Shown in pieces: positions 45,414 to 56,963 of a stretch of 64,000 bases of DNA. The notes under the pieces were generated by a model. The model made no database searches and was not told the DNA's origin. It worked only from the letters and a program-made list of their open reading frames with translations. The translations under genes and the position numbers were made by a program. The stretch comes from Nageia nagi (Eukaryota > Pinophyta): assembly GCA_050084985.1 (NCBI GenBank), contig JBITNC010000001.1:60574001-60638000 (forward strand). Direction: 5' to 3'. The stretch's first letter is position 1; every line of letters begins with the position of its first letter.

Positions 45414-46740
45414 ATGGAAAATATTACTTTAGAAGTTTTGACTAAAATAATGGATATGCATGAGTTTCAAGCTATGTTTATGAAATCATTTGCACCTTCA
45501 ATGCAAGACAACAATAGCATCAACACTACTATGAGCACCAATGCTGGGAATTCACCTTCAAATAATATCACTTTAACAATAGAGCAGCTAAAATAGTGGG
45601 AAACAAGGATACAATTTCTTCAAAATTGATTTAGAGTAAGTGTTGTTAATATTGAGGATAAGGGAAATCCTTTGAACTTGGAGATTCATAATGTTATCCT
45701 CATCGAGACCAATAAAGAACTCGAGTTAGAAAAATTGCATGGTAAGGATGATCCTATCATTCATCTTTAGGGATTTGAGTATAACAGGAAGCTCAAATGT
45801 GGGATTAATCACAACTTCAAAGCAAAATACTTTCCTGTGATTTTTATCGGTGAAGATAGGAAATGTCTTTACAATTTAGCATTAGTATCTATCATCTCAT
45901 ATCAGAAATTGAATATTAGTCCAGGGATCATTTCAAATACAACATTAAGAAACTAATGGATTTGATATATTTTATCCATTTCAAAAATGGTCAATTAGAG
46001 AGATTGGATAAGTTTTCTCCTAGGTATGTGAAGATTTGGAGATCAATGAAACAAGCCATGAATGATAACTTTTTTGTAAAGGTATTTCTTGACAACATTA
46101 ATCCTCTTCTTAGAACATATGGTCTTAATTATGTTATAGGTCCCTTTATGGATATGGTTCACTTTCTTATTGAGAAACAAAGGTATATGTTAATATCTAG
46201 TCAACTTAAGTATACATCCTCTTCTTCCACAAGGGATAATGGTAAAAATTCATATCAAAAGAAAAGGATAATAATGTTAATGCAGCTGATCCTACTTCTC
46301 AAAAAAGGGTAAAGATCAAGAAATGACATATGAAAGTGCAAAAGATGAGTTTCCATTTCCTACTCATCTAAGTAAAATGTTGGAAGATTATCTTGGGAGA
46401 GGTCTTATCAAGAGAGTCCAAGGGAAAGAGTATGGTCATAATTAAGAAAAATCACATTGGTATAGGGAGAGTGAATTCTTTAGATATCATAAAGTTAAAG
46501 GACATCATACATCATATTGTTTTGCAATGAGATAGCAACTCAAACAACTTTTGTATAATGGGATTATTTCATATGAAAATGATACAATTTGAGTAAAACA
46601 TCAAGAGCTTATACCTATTAATATGATGAATATGATTATCTATGATGAAAATGGTAGACAAACAATTTTTTATGATGAGCCAAGTGAGCATTCAAAATTA
46701 GATTTTGAATCAGATTCAAAAAAGAAAAAGATATGAAATT
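45414..46740 (+). pseudogene. gag: Element III gag pseudogene
   Basis: The first in-frame ATG is at 45414 (MENITLEVLTKIMDMHEF); a GTG at 45399 opens the same frame. The capsid is readable: NHNFKAKYFPVIFIGEDRKC (about 45810), then in another frame DLIYFIHFKNGQLERLDKF, VFLDNINPLLRTYGLNYV and FLIEKQRYMLISSQL (45956-46200). The zinc knuckle reads FRYHKVKGHHTSYC at about 46475-46520, with F in place of the first C. At least three stops or frameshifts break the gene. Confidence 0.85.
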
Positions 46741-46919
46741 CTACAATAAGAAGTAAAAAAGGGATTCTTAATCTTGTTTCTATTGTAAAATAGGTACCTT
46801 ATACTTCCTCTCTTTCAAATAAGGAAAAGAAAAAAGAAAAATATTATTCAAAATTTGAAAAATACTAATGCTAACATTAGTTTGTTTGAAATATTTGAAA
46901 TCCTAATGGTTGATTGATT

Positions 46920-47600
46920 TAAATAGGTAAGCATGCTATCTTTCAATGATGATAAGATTCCCATCCAAGGGATAATTGATAGTCATATAGCTATGCACAT
47001 TCATGTGAATATCTTAGCAAAGATAATCAAATATGCACTTGTAGATGATGGAATTGGACTAAATATTTTCTCTCTATAATTATTGCAAAATTTTGGAGAT
47101 ACATTAATTAGAAAACTACAAAGGAAAAAGTATAAGATCAAAGGCTTTGATAATGCAAAAAAGTTATATTTATGACACATTTCTATTCCAGTTCAATTGG
47201 GACCAAAGAGTGTGGAGATAAATATATATAGCATTGAAAAGAAGCTACCCTACAATATTCTTCTTCGAAAACCATGGATCCATTCAATGAGGTGTGTATC
47301 ATATACTTTCCATAGGTTGTTGAAATTTAATTATAAAGGAAAATAATATGTTATCAAGGCTGTAGATGATCCTAAAAGTATGATTGGGAGAATTGGATTT
47401 GCTCTTGTTCCTTACAATGAAATTAAGATCTAAGATGAATTAAAGAAAGAAGAAAGTGAGCATGATGACATAATGCAATTATACAAAGAAACAAGAGTTG
47501 GTACTTATATGGTTAGTAAGAAGGTGATTCAAGATAATATCAAAAGCTTTGGAAAACCTAGTAGCTCATGGAGATATCAACATTTGTACTATTATTAGCA
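46920..47600 (+). pseudogene. Element III aspartic protease pseudogene
   Basis: The region opens with MLSFNDDKIPIQGIIDSHI. The active site reads ALVDDGIGLNIFSL (about 47035-47080), in the place of the family's VDDGS/A motif. KKLPYNILLRKPWIHSMRCV lies at about 47235-47290. YVIKAVDDPKSM follows. Two stops (47080 and 47175) and a TAA near 47347 break the frame. Confidence 0.83.
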
Positions 47601-48077
47601 TTTGTGCCAGCACCAATGCTCATGCTACCATACATGCACTAAATGCATATACATCCATTCAAAATATGAGAGCATGAAAGAGGTTTTATACAACATAAAT
47701 CCTTGAGAGTCTATTAAGGAAAGTGATAAAGAAGTCAAACTAAAGGCTACTTATGCATAAATCAACAAAAGGGCTAAAGCAATGCAGTGTCATACATTGT
47801 TGATCTCACATTACATAAAGTCAGGGAGGTATAAAGGTTAGGATTGTATGTTGATATGTTCAAGTAAAATAATGGTAAGAGAGGAATTAGAGTAAATGAT
47901 GATGAGGTGTCATCTTCTAAAGAATTAGTTTTAGCTAACATAGACGAAGAGTCAGATGTTGAATATGGATTAGAAGCAAATGAAAAAATCATAAATATGC
48001 TTGAGTCACCTAATAAGGTCTCTTCATGTAGGAGGAGGTGCACCAATGCTACCTCTAACATTAATGCTATTATAAAA
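47601..48077 (+). pseudogene. Element III protease-RT linker (left of insertion)
   Basis: This is a charged coding linker on the plus strand with parts such as DEESDVEYGLEANEKIINML (about 47945-48000) and CTNATSNINAIIK at the end. Coding stops at 48077 where the solo LTR begins. The same frame resumes at 57137 with KWDPTYPMLLKM. The minus-strand ORF at 47774-48061 is a shadow. Confidence 0.65.
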
Positions 48078-48669
48078 TGTTAACACCTAAAAAGGAATTT
48101 TAATTTAATTTAAATACCCTTTTAGGTATTCAAAATAATTTATTTAATTTATTAAATAAATGCTCTTATCATTATGCACTCTCATCTACCTTTATGTTTT
48201 ATGATAGTAGGTTGGATCAACATCACAATAAGCCTAAAGAGGAGCCTTAGCACTAGACATGTTACCTATAAAGGTGAAGGGGTTGTGCATGATCAAATAT
48301 ATGACATGACATGACATGACATGACATAATACCGAATCCTTGATAGGTGGAAATATACTTGTGTTATTCTTAACTAGTGTTTCTTAATGCCATATATCAT
48401 TTTTGGATTTTTTTATACTATGAGCTCTACATTCCTATCATCTTTTCATCCATTCACAAGCAATATTTTGAGCATCAAAGGTGATATGATGATATTGAGC
48501 GAAATGGCAAGGTATTCTGAAAAGGTAACCAGATGTTGTCGTTTGATTCCTAACATTGGTGTTGGGTTAAGGTTGAATCCATGGATTCATTCTTTGGAGA
48601 AACTCGTCGTTCATCCTCTATTAGTTGGATATTACCTTTATTCATCATTATAGGTAAAGTACAAGTTTT
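48078..48669 (+). repeat. Probable solo LTR in element III, left part
   Basis: The segment begins TGTTAACACCTAAAAAGG and has an inverted repeat close to its start (ACCTAAAAAGG at 48083, CCTTTTAGGT at 48117). Element III coding is lost at its left edge. It is cut at 48669 by Copia II and resumes at 56964-57136. No internal genes of its own are present, so a solo LTR is the simplest reading. A clean target duplication is not visible. Confidence 0.5.
48301..48327. repeat. (ATGAC)n short tandem repeat
   Basis: ATGAC repeats about five times in a row. Confidence 0.9.
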
Positions 48670-49170
48670 TTTTGAAATGTATAATGCATTATTGTAAGGT
48701 TTTGTAATGTTCCTCTTTGTAAATTTACTAATACTTAAAGGTATCTCTAGATACCTCAAGTATTTAAGTGAATATGATAATGTAACTTGTCCTACACTCC
48801 TTCTCATGAAGATGCCCCTTGGGTAAAATGGTGTTGCATGTCATGTCTTTGTACAATGGTTAAAAGGGTGATCCAAGGGGGGATTTTGGCCTATAAATAG
48901 AAAGCCTCTTCCTTGTGATCACCCACCAAAACTTTAAGGAAAGTTATGCTATAAGATTAGTGTTAGGAGAGGTAAAAAGAGATCTTGTAAGAGAGTTATC
49001 TTTGTGAAAGAAGAAAGATCTTAGTTAATGGATGTACTCATAGTTGGAGGAACCACTTTATATCTTGTGTTCATTTGTGAGATTGTCATGCTTTGATTAT
49101 TAATGTTAAAGTGAGCTTTCAAGTGATCTTGGTTCTTTACGATTGTGTTCTTTAAGGCTCACTTCTTTCA
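48670..49170 (+). repeat. Copia II 5' LTR
   Basis: Colinear with 56463-56963. The start has decayed to TTTTGAAATG from TGTTGGAATG, and the end is CTTTCA. A promoter-like TATAAATAG lies at 48892-48900, in the same place as in the 3' copy (56685-56693). Confidence 0.92.
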
Positions 49171-49172
49171 TT

Positions 49173-49184
49173 TGGTATCAGAGC
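49173..49184 (+). other. Copia II primer binding site (tRNA-iMet)
   Basis: TGGTATCAGAGC, two bases after the LTR end, is complementary to initiator tRNA-Met and perfectly preserved. Confidence 0.93.
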
Positions 49185-49254
49185 CTAGTGTGGAGGCTCT
49201 TCTTCAACTTAAAGTTTTCATTCTTCATTCAACACTTTATTGTGAGGTAAAAAC

Positions 49255-51822
49255 ATTTCAAGGTATATTTTATTTCATCTCTTTTTTGGAAGTTATTTCA
49301 AATACTACTAATATTGATTTAGTTACATGTTAGTTGTAATTGCTTACGAAGAAGCAATATGTTGATAATTTTTTTATATACTAACAATTTTAATGTTAAT
49401 TAATTATAATTTTAAAAAAAAATTGTTATACTAACATAGCCTATGCTAGATTAGATTTTTTTAAATCTAATTTAAAAAAAAAAAAAATTACTAGTATTTT
49501 GTTAAAAATGCTAACTTGTTACAATATTAAAAAAAAACATACACTTGTATTTTTTGTATAAATAATACAAAATATTTTTTTTAACTTTCTTTTGTAAGTA
49601 TGTACAAATTGCTGAGGAAGTTTTTGGAAGGTTCTTTTTTCGTAAGCCTGGACTTTTGAAGCCAGCTTTGTTTACCTCCTGTGTTAGAAAACAAAGTAAT
49701 ATGGAACTTGATTTGATAAACTAAGGTCTCCATCGGCTACGCCCTCCCTCTGCAATCCCTCACATGGTCCAAAATAGACCCTCGGCTACACCATCCTTCT
49801 CAAATCCCTCGCATGGTCTAAAACCAGGCACTGCTTACCATTCTCCCATCTGCGTCGATCATCGTCCATTCTCTGCGCAGTTCCTTCCAGTTCAGCTCGT
49901 GGCCTTTTCTTTTTTATTCTCATGCCAAGTACAGAGGGAAATCCTCTATGCAGAAGAGGAGCCCCTAACAATCTCAGTAACTATGGCCATTTTTTCATGT
50001 CTGCAAAACGTGGCCACCACCACCATCAAACATGGTAGGGATGGAAGTTTTTTGGTCAAGCGAAAGGGTGCGCGGGTATTTCAGTCCTCCCAATTTTGTT
50101 GCCATGGCTCATGGCCTCATCGCTTTGCCATGTCTCACCTCCCATTTGTTTCTTTTCTTCTCTCTTTGCATTGCCCACGCCTGTCATTTTTTAAACTAAA
50201 GATACAAGTAAATTTCAATAAATGTCTGGCAAGTTTTTTACCCATAAACCTGTCATTATATTCATTTCGTTGTTTTTCCTTTTTTTTTCCGTCATGAATT
50301 ACATTTAAAACTATCTTGGAGTGCACAGAAGGATAATGTACATTCATATCGAGTAAAATTGCATCATTCTTTTTAAACGTTTTTCTATTTTTTTATTTTC
50401 TCAAAGGAAATTATTTTCTAAGTGTTTAAATTATAATTGCTAAATAAATAAAAAATTTGACACTTTAATGGATTGATGCATTGGTAAAGGATATGCATTG
50501 TTGAATAATATAGTGTTATTTTCTAAGGAGGAATTTTTTTTAACTTTCTAATGATTTTTAGATAGTTATTTTTTTTTTTTAAATGTAGGAATAGTTTTAA
50601 TACTTAGAAGCAATTTTTTTTTTGCCTTGGTTAAAAATGCTTATAAGTATGTCAATTCCTTCATACTTTACTTAGGTAAAAGAGATGATTATTTAGTATA
50701 AACATGGCATTTTTTTTCCTTGGTGGTAATTTTTACTAAGGTAAACCTTGCAATTTTATTTACCTAAAGCATTTATTGAAAGTAAGCATCTTAAGATCAA
50801 TTTTTAAAGTAAAAAGGAGGAATTCTTTATGAATATTGTTACTTAAAATTTTAGAATCTTTTATGCAAATATAACTTAAAATATCTTTGATACCTCCCTA
50901 AGTATTCTTGTTTATTGATAAATTTCTTATGCAAAGTTATGAATGGACGTATGCAAAATATGGAATTATAAAAAGATGTCTTTTAGGGGTTAGTAAACAA
51001 AACCCATTGGACTCTTAGGTTTCAAGTTATTGATGGATGATATTTCATTTTTATGCACTTTACTTTATGTTTTTTTTGCATTTTTTTTATTTATTTATTT
51101 ATGCAAAAATCACAAACATTGATTATGCAACCCCCTAAAATGAATACATCTACATCTATATTCTGCAATGTGATTTGTTTGAAGAGCCACAAGGTGAGAA
51201 AAAGGTAAATTGGAACTTTCAGTTTGATGATTCAAATGGTGAAAATTCAGTACTTTTTAATTTTTCCTAATTCCTCTGTTGTTCTGGACATAACTTTAAT
51301 AGGTGGAAAGACATGTATGTAATAATACCACATGTCTGCATGTCCATTCAAGGATTATCCTAATAACCTAGGAGGATAACTTAAAACTTTAATCAAGATT
51401 AATAATTTGATCGATCCAACATACATCACAACCTTGAAAAATAGTCAAAACTCCTCCTTATGAGTATTACTGTCCAAGGTGAACTAGTTGAGGATTGGTA
51501 GAACTTGGGCTCCACCTTGCAGGCATCCAAGTGAAGGCCTAATTTTAAACAAGAAAACATGTCTCAACAATATCCCACTACTTCTATGGTATTTGGTATT
51601 GATAAAAGGGTTGGATACATAGAATGTATTATGAGTTTCTATGGTAAACATTTGCTCATATGAATTTCTATTTAAAAAAATAAAGCATATCTTTTTTATA
51701 AAAAACTTATCATGTATGGTTGATTTGAATCTAAAGCATGTATGGATGTTTAAAATTAAACATGTAATGTTATTTTAAACCACATGCTTACATTGGTTAA
51801 CACTTCCACATTCTTATGTAGC
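49255..51822 (+). other. Extra ~2.6-kb segment in Copia II leader, absent from Copia I
   Basis: Copia I passes from GAGGTAAA straight into its gag start within about 100 bases. Copia II has the same GAGGTAAA at 49244 but reaches the matching gag start only at about 51825. The extra DNA is very AT-rich at both ends with poly(T)/poly(A) runs and has a GC- and CpG-rich core at 49.72-50.20 kb. Its left edge reads GAG|GTAAAA and its right edge TTATGTAG, so it could also be seen as intron-like. It is either an insertion or captured host sequence, or a leader lost from Copia I. Confidence 0.65.
49720..50300 (+). pseudogene. CpG-rich exon-like segment (possible captured first exon of a nuclear gene)
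   Basis: A frame is open from 49764 to 50297 (177 codons), but the likely true start is the ATG at 49983: MAIFSCLQNVATTTIKHG, then GSFLVKRKGARVFQSSQF. The residues are rich in S, T, K and R with almost no acids, as in a plastid or mitochondrial targeting peptide. A GTAGGG at about 50034, after AAACATG, could be a splice donor. Upstream sequence is pyrimidine-rich like a plant 5' UTR. CpG dinucleotides are frequent here and rare elsewhere. No mature domain follows, so the gene cannot be named. Confidence 0.45.
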
Positions 51823-52790
51823 AAATAGTAGATACCTTCTTACCAAAGCACATTCTCAACGGTTTCAACTATGGTATATGGGAACCTTGAATGAAAGCTA
51901 AATTGCAAAAAAGAAAGCTCTAGCATACAGTTAATGAGAACCTAGTTGATCTTACATATGAGAAGGCACTTAAGGCATACAATATGAAGAATGAGTTGGC
52001 AACCTCTATGATTTTTAGTACAATATTGGATGAAGTGCTCTTTATGATTTTATCATCAACTTTAGCAAAGAAAACTTGGGATAGGCTCAAGAAAATTTAC
52101 TTAAGATTTAAATTTTTAAGAAGGTTCATTATTCTCCAAACATTTCTTTAATATTGTCAAGGGGAATATGAAAATGTTATCATCTTCTTGAATAAAATAA
52201 TTGATCTTAGGTTCCAACTTGTTGCTTGTGGGTGCAATTATATTAATAATAAATTCATGATCTTCATCATTCTCCAAAGCCTTTCTACAAAGTTTAATAA
52301 CTTTTTTATATTAATTGAGACTAATCTTGATGATGAAGAAGTCTTCTCCCTCAAGAACCTTTCTAGGATCCCTATGGAGCATGAAGAAATTCTCAAAAAA
52401 AAGTGTTGATCTCTTCTCCAAAGGATAATAACATTACTCTTGGAGCAACCAAAACTCTTTTTAAGAAGAAGTTCAAGCATCAAAACAAATTGGTTCCTTC
52501 TACCTTCAAAACGTTTGAGAAAAAGAAAAACAATTATTATTACTACTACTACAAGCAAAGAGATGGAAAAAGAAAAGTAAGCAAACCAAGTTCTAAGGTA
52601 AAGTTCAATAGAAATTGTAACTTTTGTGTTGGTTATGGTCATAGAGAGTTTGATTACTTCAAAAATAAAAGAGAGAAAAATAACAAGGGAAATCAAAATA
52701 TAAAGAACTTCAAAGAGAAGAAGAATATACAAGTTGGATTTATTATTGGGCTCTACTCCATGACTCATTTTTTATCTAATAGGATTGTTG
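51823..52790 (+). pseudogene. gag: Copia II gag pseudogene
   Basis: This matches Copia I gag block by block: KAYNMKNELATSMIF (about 51970), TWDRLKKIYLRFKF (about 52075), FLNKIIDLRFQLVACG (52180) and EEVFSLKNLSRIPMEHEEIL. After a frameshift at about 52405 comes NNITLGATKTLFKKKFK. The zinc knuckle reads CNFCVGYGHREFDY (52618-52660), with Y for the last C. A 176-codon minus-strand ORF at 52238-52768 is a shadow. Confidence 0.86.
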
Positions 52791-53030
52791 AATCTGGATG
52801 CACTAATCACCTATGCTTTAAAAAGAATAAGTTTAAAGTTTTTTATAAGTATAGAAAATATGTAGTTGTGATAGGTGATAATTCGATCCTTGAATTTTAA
52901 GAGATAGAGAGTGTTAATTCATAGGAGGGTTCTTGAAAATGTGCTATATGTTCTTAAGCTTAGGATGAACCTTCTCTATGTAATTCAAATTGCAAGAAAA
53001 AGATAAGTATTTAAATTCAACTCACACTCC
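52775..53030 (+). pseudogene. Copia II protease pseudogene
   Basis: The active site reads RIVESGCTNHL at about 52782-52812: the catalytic D of DSG is replaced by E (Copia I has intact DSG). KYVVVIGDNSILEF follows, then a stop at 52900. The remaining part (MNLLYVIQIARK-like, about 52965-53000) is in another frame. Confidence 0.82.
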
Positions 53031-54200
53031 TTGTGCATTAATAAGGTACTTGCCACTTTGGTCAAAAAATCAATAAAAGATGATCTTTACATTATGGATC
53101 AAATTCCAACAAAGATGTGTCTTATTACAAATGTGTGCTCTAGAGGTAATCTTTGGCACCAATATTTAGGACACCTTAACCATAAGAATATTCAAGTCAT
53201 GAAAGACCAAGAACTTGTGAAAGCTTTACCTTAAATTTTATCTTCAATTAGTTTATGTGAGAAGTGCATCTTAGGTAAGATGAATAGATAATGATTTGAA
53301 AAAAATGAAGCAATAAGGGCATCTCAATCTCTTCAACTTGTGAATTTAGATTTGATGGATCCATTTCAAACTGAGTTGCTTGAGGTACCATCTTATGTCT
53401 TAACCTTCATCAATGATTTTAGTAGGATGATATTTCGATATCTACTTAAGCACAAGGATCAAACCTTTGATAGGTTTAAAGATTTCAAAGCCTTAGTTGA
53501 AAATCAAATTAACTTTAAAATCAAGATGGTAAGATCAGATAATGGAGAGTATAATAGCAATGAGTTCAATATTTTTTATGTTAAGTACATAATCAAGAGA
53601 TAGTGTATAATTCCTTACACTTCTCAATAGAATGATGTTGTTGAAAAGAAAAATAAGATAATTATGGAGATGGCTAGTGCATGTTGGAAAATCTTTCTAA
53701 TTTCTTATGGGGTGAAGCTATGTGCATTGTAATTTACACCTTGAATAGGTGTCCCATAAAAGTCATTATGGGTAAAATTCCTTTTAAGGCATAGGATGGA
53801 ATAAAACCTAACATTTCTCACCTTAGGGTGTTTGTTTATGAAGGATTCTCTTATATTATTTTTGAGAAAAGGAAAAAAATTAGATAAAAGAGATGAAAAA
53901 TGTATCTTTGTTAGTTATCATAGTTAGCATAGAGGCTACAAGATCTACTCTCTAGAGCAATGTTCATGTTAATATATGTATTCAATGAAATTTTTACATA
54001 ATTTTCTTCTAATAAGGATGTTGATGATCTAAATAACTCATCAATTGCACCTAACTAGTTGGATATTGATATAGACAAGTCACCTCAAGAACAAAATTCT
54101 TCAACATAAAGGATAACAAGGAGTATAACCTTGAATAAGTCCTTATTTGCCAAAATTGATAGCAAAAATGAGCCTCATTATTCAAATAAGCTTCAAAACA
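53031..54200 (+). pseudogene. Copia II integrase pseudogene
   Basis: GAG-pre-integrase reads NLWHQYLGHLNHKNIQVM (about 53145) and LCEKCILGKMNR, with the zinc-binding H, H, C and C kept. The core has LVNLDLMDPFQ (about 53338), where the first D is present, and MVRSDNGEYNSNEF (about 53526), where the second D is present and better preserved than in Copia I. VVEKKNKIIMEMA (about 53640) holds the third residue E. Later parts (RCPIKVI, DKRDEKCIFVSY) are in mixed frames. Confidence 0.86.
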
Positions 54201-55000
54201 TGAGTATTGGATAGAAGCTATGACAATAGAGTATGAGGCACTTATAAAAAATGAAACTTAGGATTTGGTTCCTTATTCCAATGAGAAGAATGTGATTGGC
54301 AATAAATGGATCTACAAGGTCAAGTTCAATTCAATTGGCGATATTGAAAAATACAAGGCAAAGTTAGTAGCAAATATTTTGCTCAAAATTACAAATTTTA
54401 TTATGAAGAAATCTTTTCTTCTGTAAAAAAGATGCCCACTTTCAAGATAATCCATGCTCTTTCAGCAACTCAAGGATGAAATTTTTTTTAACTTGATGTC
54501 AAGAGTGCATTTTTCAATGGTGATTTAGATGGAGAAATCTACATGAATCAACCAAAAGGGTTTATTATATAAGGAAAAGAGTCATTTATATGCAAGCTAA
54601 AAAAGTTTTTATATGGATTTAAGAAAACATCTAAAGCTTGGTACAAAAAGATTTTAGGATACTTTGCAGATATTGGTTTTTTCAAATGCTTTTCTGACTT
54701 CGATTTATATGTGTTCAATCAAAAAAAATACATGATCTTGATTCTCTTTTATGTAGATAATCTTCTAATAACTAAAAATAATGATGAAATCATTCAAGAG
54801 TGCATATCCAAAATTAAGATAATATTTGAATTGATTGATCTTGGTCTCTTGCACTACTACCTTAGAATGCAATTGTAATAATATAAGGATCGTATCTATC
54901 TTAGACAATCCAAGTATACATCAAATATCTTGCAAAAGTTTGGAATAGAGAAGTGTAAACATGATGCAATCCTAATCTCTCTTGGAATCATTATGTCCCT
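54201..55000 (+). pseudogene. pol: Copia II reverse transcriptase pseudogene
   Basis: Readable blocks are NVIGNKWIYKVKFNSIGD (about 54290), QLDVKSAFFNGDLDGEIYM-like (about 54493-54545), KESFICKLKKFLYGFKK (about 54575) and SKAWYKKILGYFADIGFFK. The catalytic box is YVDN at 54750-54761, so the second aspartate needed for catalysis is lost. ECISKIKIIFELIDLGLLHY follows. Several stops are present. Confidence 0.87.
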
Positions 55001-55715
55001 TAGCTCCAACTCTTAGTTGGTTAATGCTACAGTTAATAGAAAATTAATTGGCAATCTTCTTTATTTGACTATTTCCAATTCTAATATTACTTTTGCAATG
55101 AATTTGATGGCATAATTCATGCAAAAATTATATGTTGAGCATCTCAATGCTGTTAAGTAAATCTTCAGGTATGTTACAGGAATGAAAGATCTTGCTCTCA
55201 TGTATTCTAAGTTGCCCTCTTTTATTCTCTTAGGGTTCTTTGATTTTGACTATGGGGAAGATAAAGATGATAGAAAATTAACCTTTGCATATGTGTTTAG
55301 CATTGGTTCAAGTGCTAACTCTTTGGCTTCTAAGAAGCAGCCTATTATTTCTCTTTCTACCATAGAAGCTAAATACCAAGCCATATCTATTGCATCCCAG
55401 GAAGCTATTTGGCTTAGGCATATTTTAAAAAGAAATAGGTATGAGCAATATAGCTTGTATTTAATTTTTTTAGATAATCAGTTAGCCATTTTTTTGGCTA
55501 AGAATTTTATGTTCCATCAAAGAACAAAACATGTGAAAATCTAAGCCCATTTTATTAGAGAAAAGGTTCTTGATGGCATCATACACCTAGATTTTTTTCC
55601 ATCCACCTTGAACTTTATTGATTTGTTCATCAAGCCCCTTCCTAAAGCTTAATTCAATAAGCTTAAAGATGCTATTGAGTTGGTGAAGTTTCCCTCAAGT
55701 GAAAGTGAAGTTTGA
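55001..55715 (+). pseudogene. Copia II RNase H pseudogene
   Basis: Open from 55182 to 55544: MKDLALMYSKLPSF, KKQPIISLSTIEAKYQA with the catalytic E, and ASQEAIWLRHILKR. FLDNQLAIFLAKN contains a further D. After a TAA at 55542, AHFIREKVLDGIIHLDF and FIDLFIKPLPKA complete the C-terminus, with the stop at 55713-55715. Confidence 0.87.
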
Positions 55716-56462
55716 ATTCTTGTGTTGAATTCATGTTTGTTATGATAACTTCACCCCAAGAAGGATTTTTTGTTGTACAGTATTGATTTTATTGTACACT
55801 TTAGTGGTAAGTTTGCTTTACATGAGTAATTTGCTGTACAAATTTTGAGCATTTGATTTATCATATTTTGCACTATTCAGTTATCCATATGTGAGGAACT
55901 CGTATGTATCTTTTGGCACTGTTTAGTTATCCATATGTGAGGAACTCATATGTGCATTTTGTTATGTTTATTTTGTAATGATAATCAACACATATTTTGT
56001 ATATAGTAGGTGATTATGAGTATTAGCTTGGCATCTTTATGATGATTTATAGTGCACCATTGATCAATTTTTTAATGGCATTATTTGATTCATTTATATT
56101 TATTGACATGAATGTGTACATGTTGTATCTAATTGATCTTGTTATTGGAGTCATTTGTAGCTTACAGGTTTTTTTTAAGATTACAGGTTACTTACTTCAG
56201 GTGTATAGGCTCATGGAGACTTATCATGTCAACTTCTAGTTGGAGGACTACTTTATGTACATTGAAACTAGTTATGGTTAATGATTGTATTGTAAACCAT
56301 TTGCTAGAATGGTAAAGTAGTGAGTCTCAGACTAAGATCTTGCTTACTTCACAAATATATAAAAAGTTCTCATCTCCAATTATATCTGTATGGAGAAGAA
56401 CTCTTTTACTCTCTCTTTCTTCTCTCTTATTCACTCTATCCCAATATTGCATTAAGTTGGAG
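55716..56462 (+). other. Copia II 3' untranslated region and polypurine tract
   Basis: No coding is supported. TTATCCATATGTGAGGAACTC occurs twice in tandem (about 55880 and 55928), once in Copia I. The purine tract AAGTTGGAG at 56454-56462 precedes the LTR; Copia I has AAGGAGGAG. Confidence 0.75.
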
Positions 56463-56963
56463 TGTTGGAATATCTAATGCACTATTTTAAGGTTTTGTAA
56501 TGTTCCTCTTTGTAAATTCATCAATACTTAAATTTATCCCTAGATAACTCAAGTATTTAAATGAATATGATAATGTAACTTATCCTGCACTCCTTCTCAT
56601 AAGCATGCCCCTTAGGTAAAAGGGTGTTGTATGTCATGTCTTTATACAATGGTTAAAAGGGTGATCTAAGGGGAGATTTTGGCCTATAAATAGAAGGCCT
56701 CTTCCTTGTGATAACCCATCAAAACTTGAAGGAAAGTTATGCTCTAGGATTAGTATTAGGAGAGGTAGAAAGAGTTCTTGTAAGAGACTTGTCTTTGTGA
56801 AAGAAGAAAGATCTTAGTTAGTGCATGCAATCCTAGTTGGAGGAACCACTTTATATCTTGTGTTCATTTGTGAGATTGTTATGATTTGAGTATTTATGTT
56901 AAAGTGAGCTTTCAATTGATTTTGGTTGTTTAGGATTGTGTTCTTTAAGGCTCACTTCCTTTA
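56463..56963 (+). repeat. Copia II 3' LTR
   Basis: It begins TGTTGGAATATCTAATGC and ends TTCCTTTA (5' copy TTCTTTCA). It has the same length as the 5' LTR and a TATAAATAG box at 56685-56693. Confidence 0.92.

Larger units (their letters stand above)
48670..56963 (+). mobile_element. Copia II: Ty1/copia retrotransposon nested in element III
   Basis: LTRs of 501 bases lie at 48670-49170 and 56463-56963. The order is LTR, intact primer-binding site, a ~2.6-kb extra leader, gag, protease, integrase, RT, RNase H, polypurine tract and LTR on the plus strand. It is the same family as Copia I. Flanks GTTTT (48665-48669) and GGTTT (56964-56968) may be a decayed target duplication. Stops throughout and a changed RT active site make it inactive. 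Confidence 0.92.

Noticed and set aside
49764-49982. N-terminal 73 codons of the 177-codon ORF at 49764-50297
   Set aside because: The sequence is untranslated-leader-like, with repeats of CCCTC-CATGGTC and no protein pattern. The internal ATG at 49983 is the more plausible start.
52238-52768. 176-codon minus-strand ORF
   Set aside because: It is a shadow of the Copia II gag on the plus strand, which matches Copia I gag block by block. Its hydrophobic runs come from antisense reading of lysine-rich codons.
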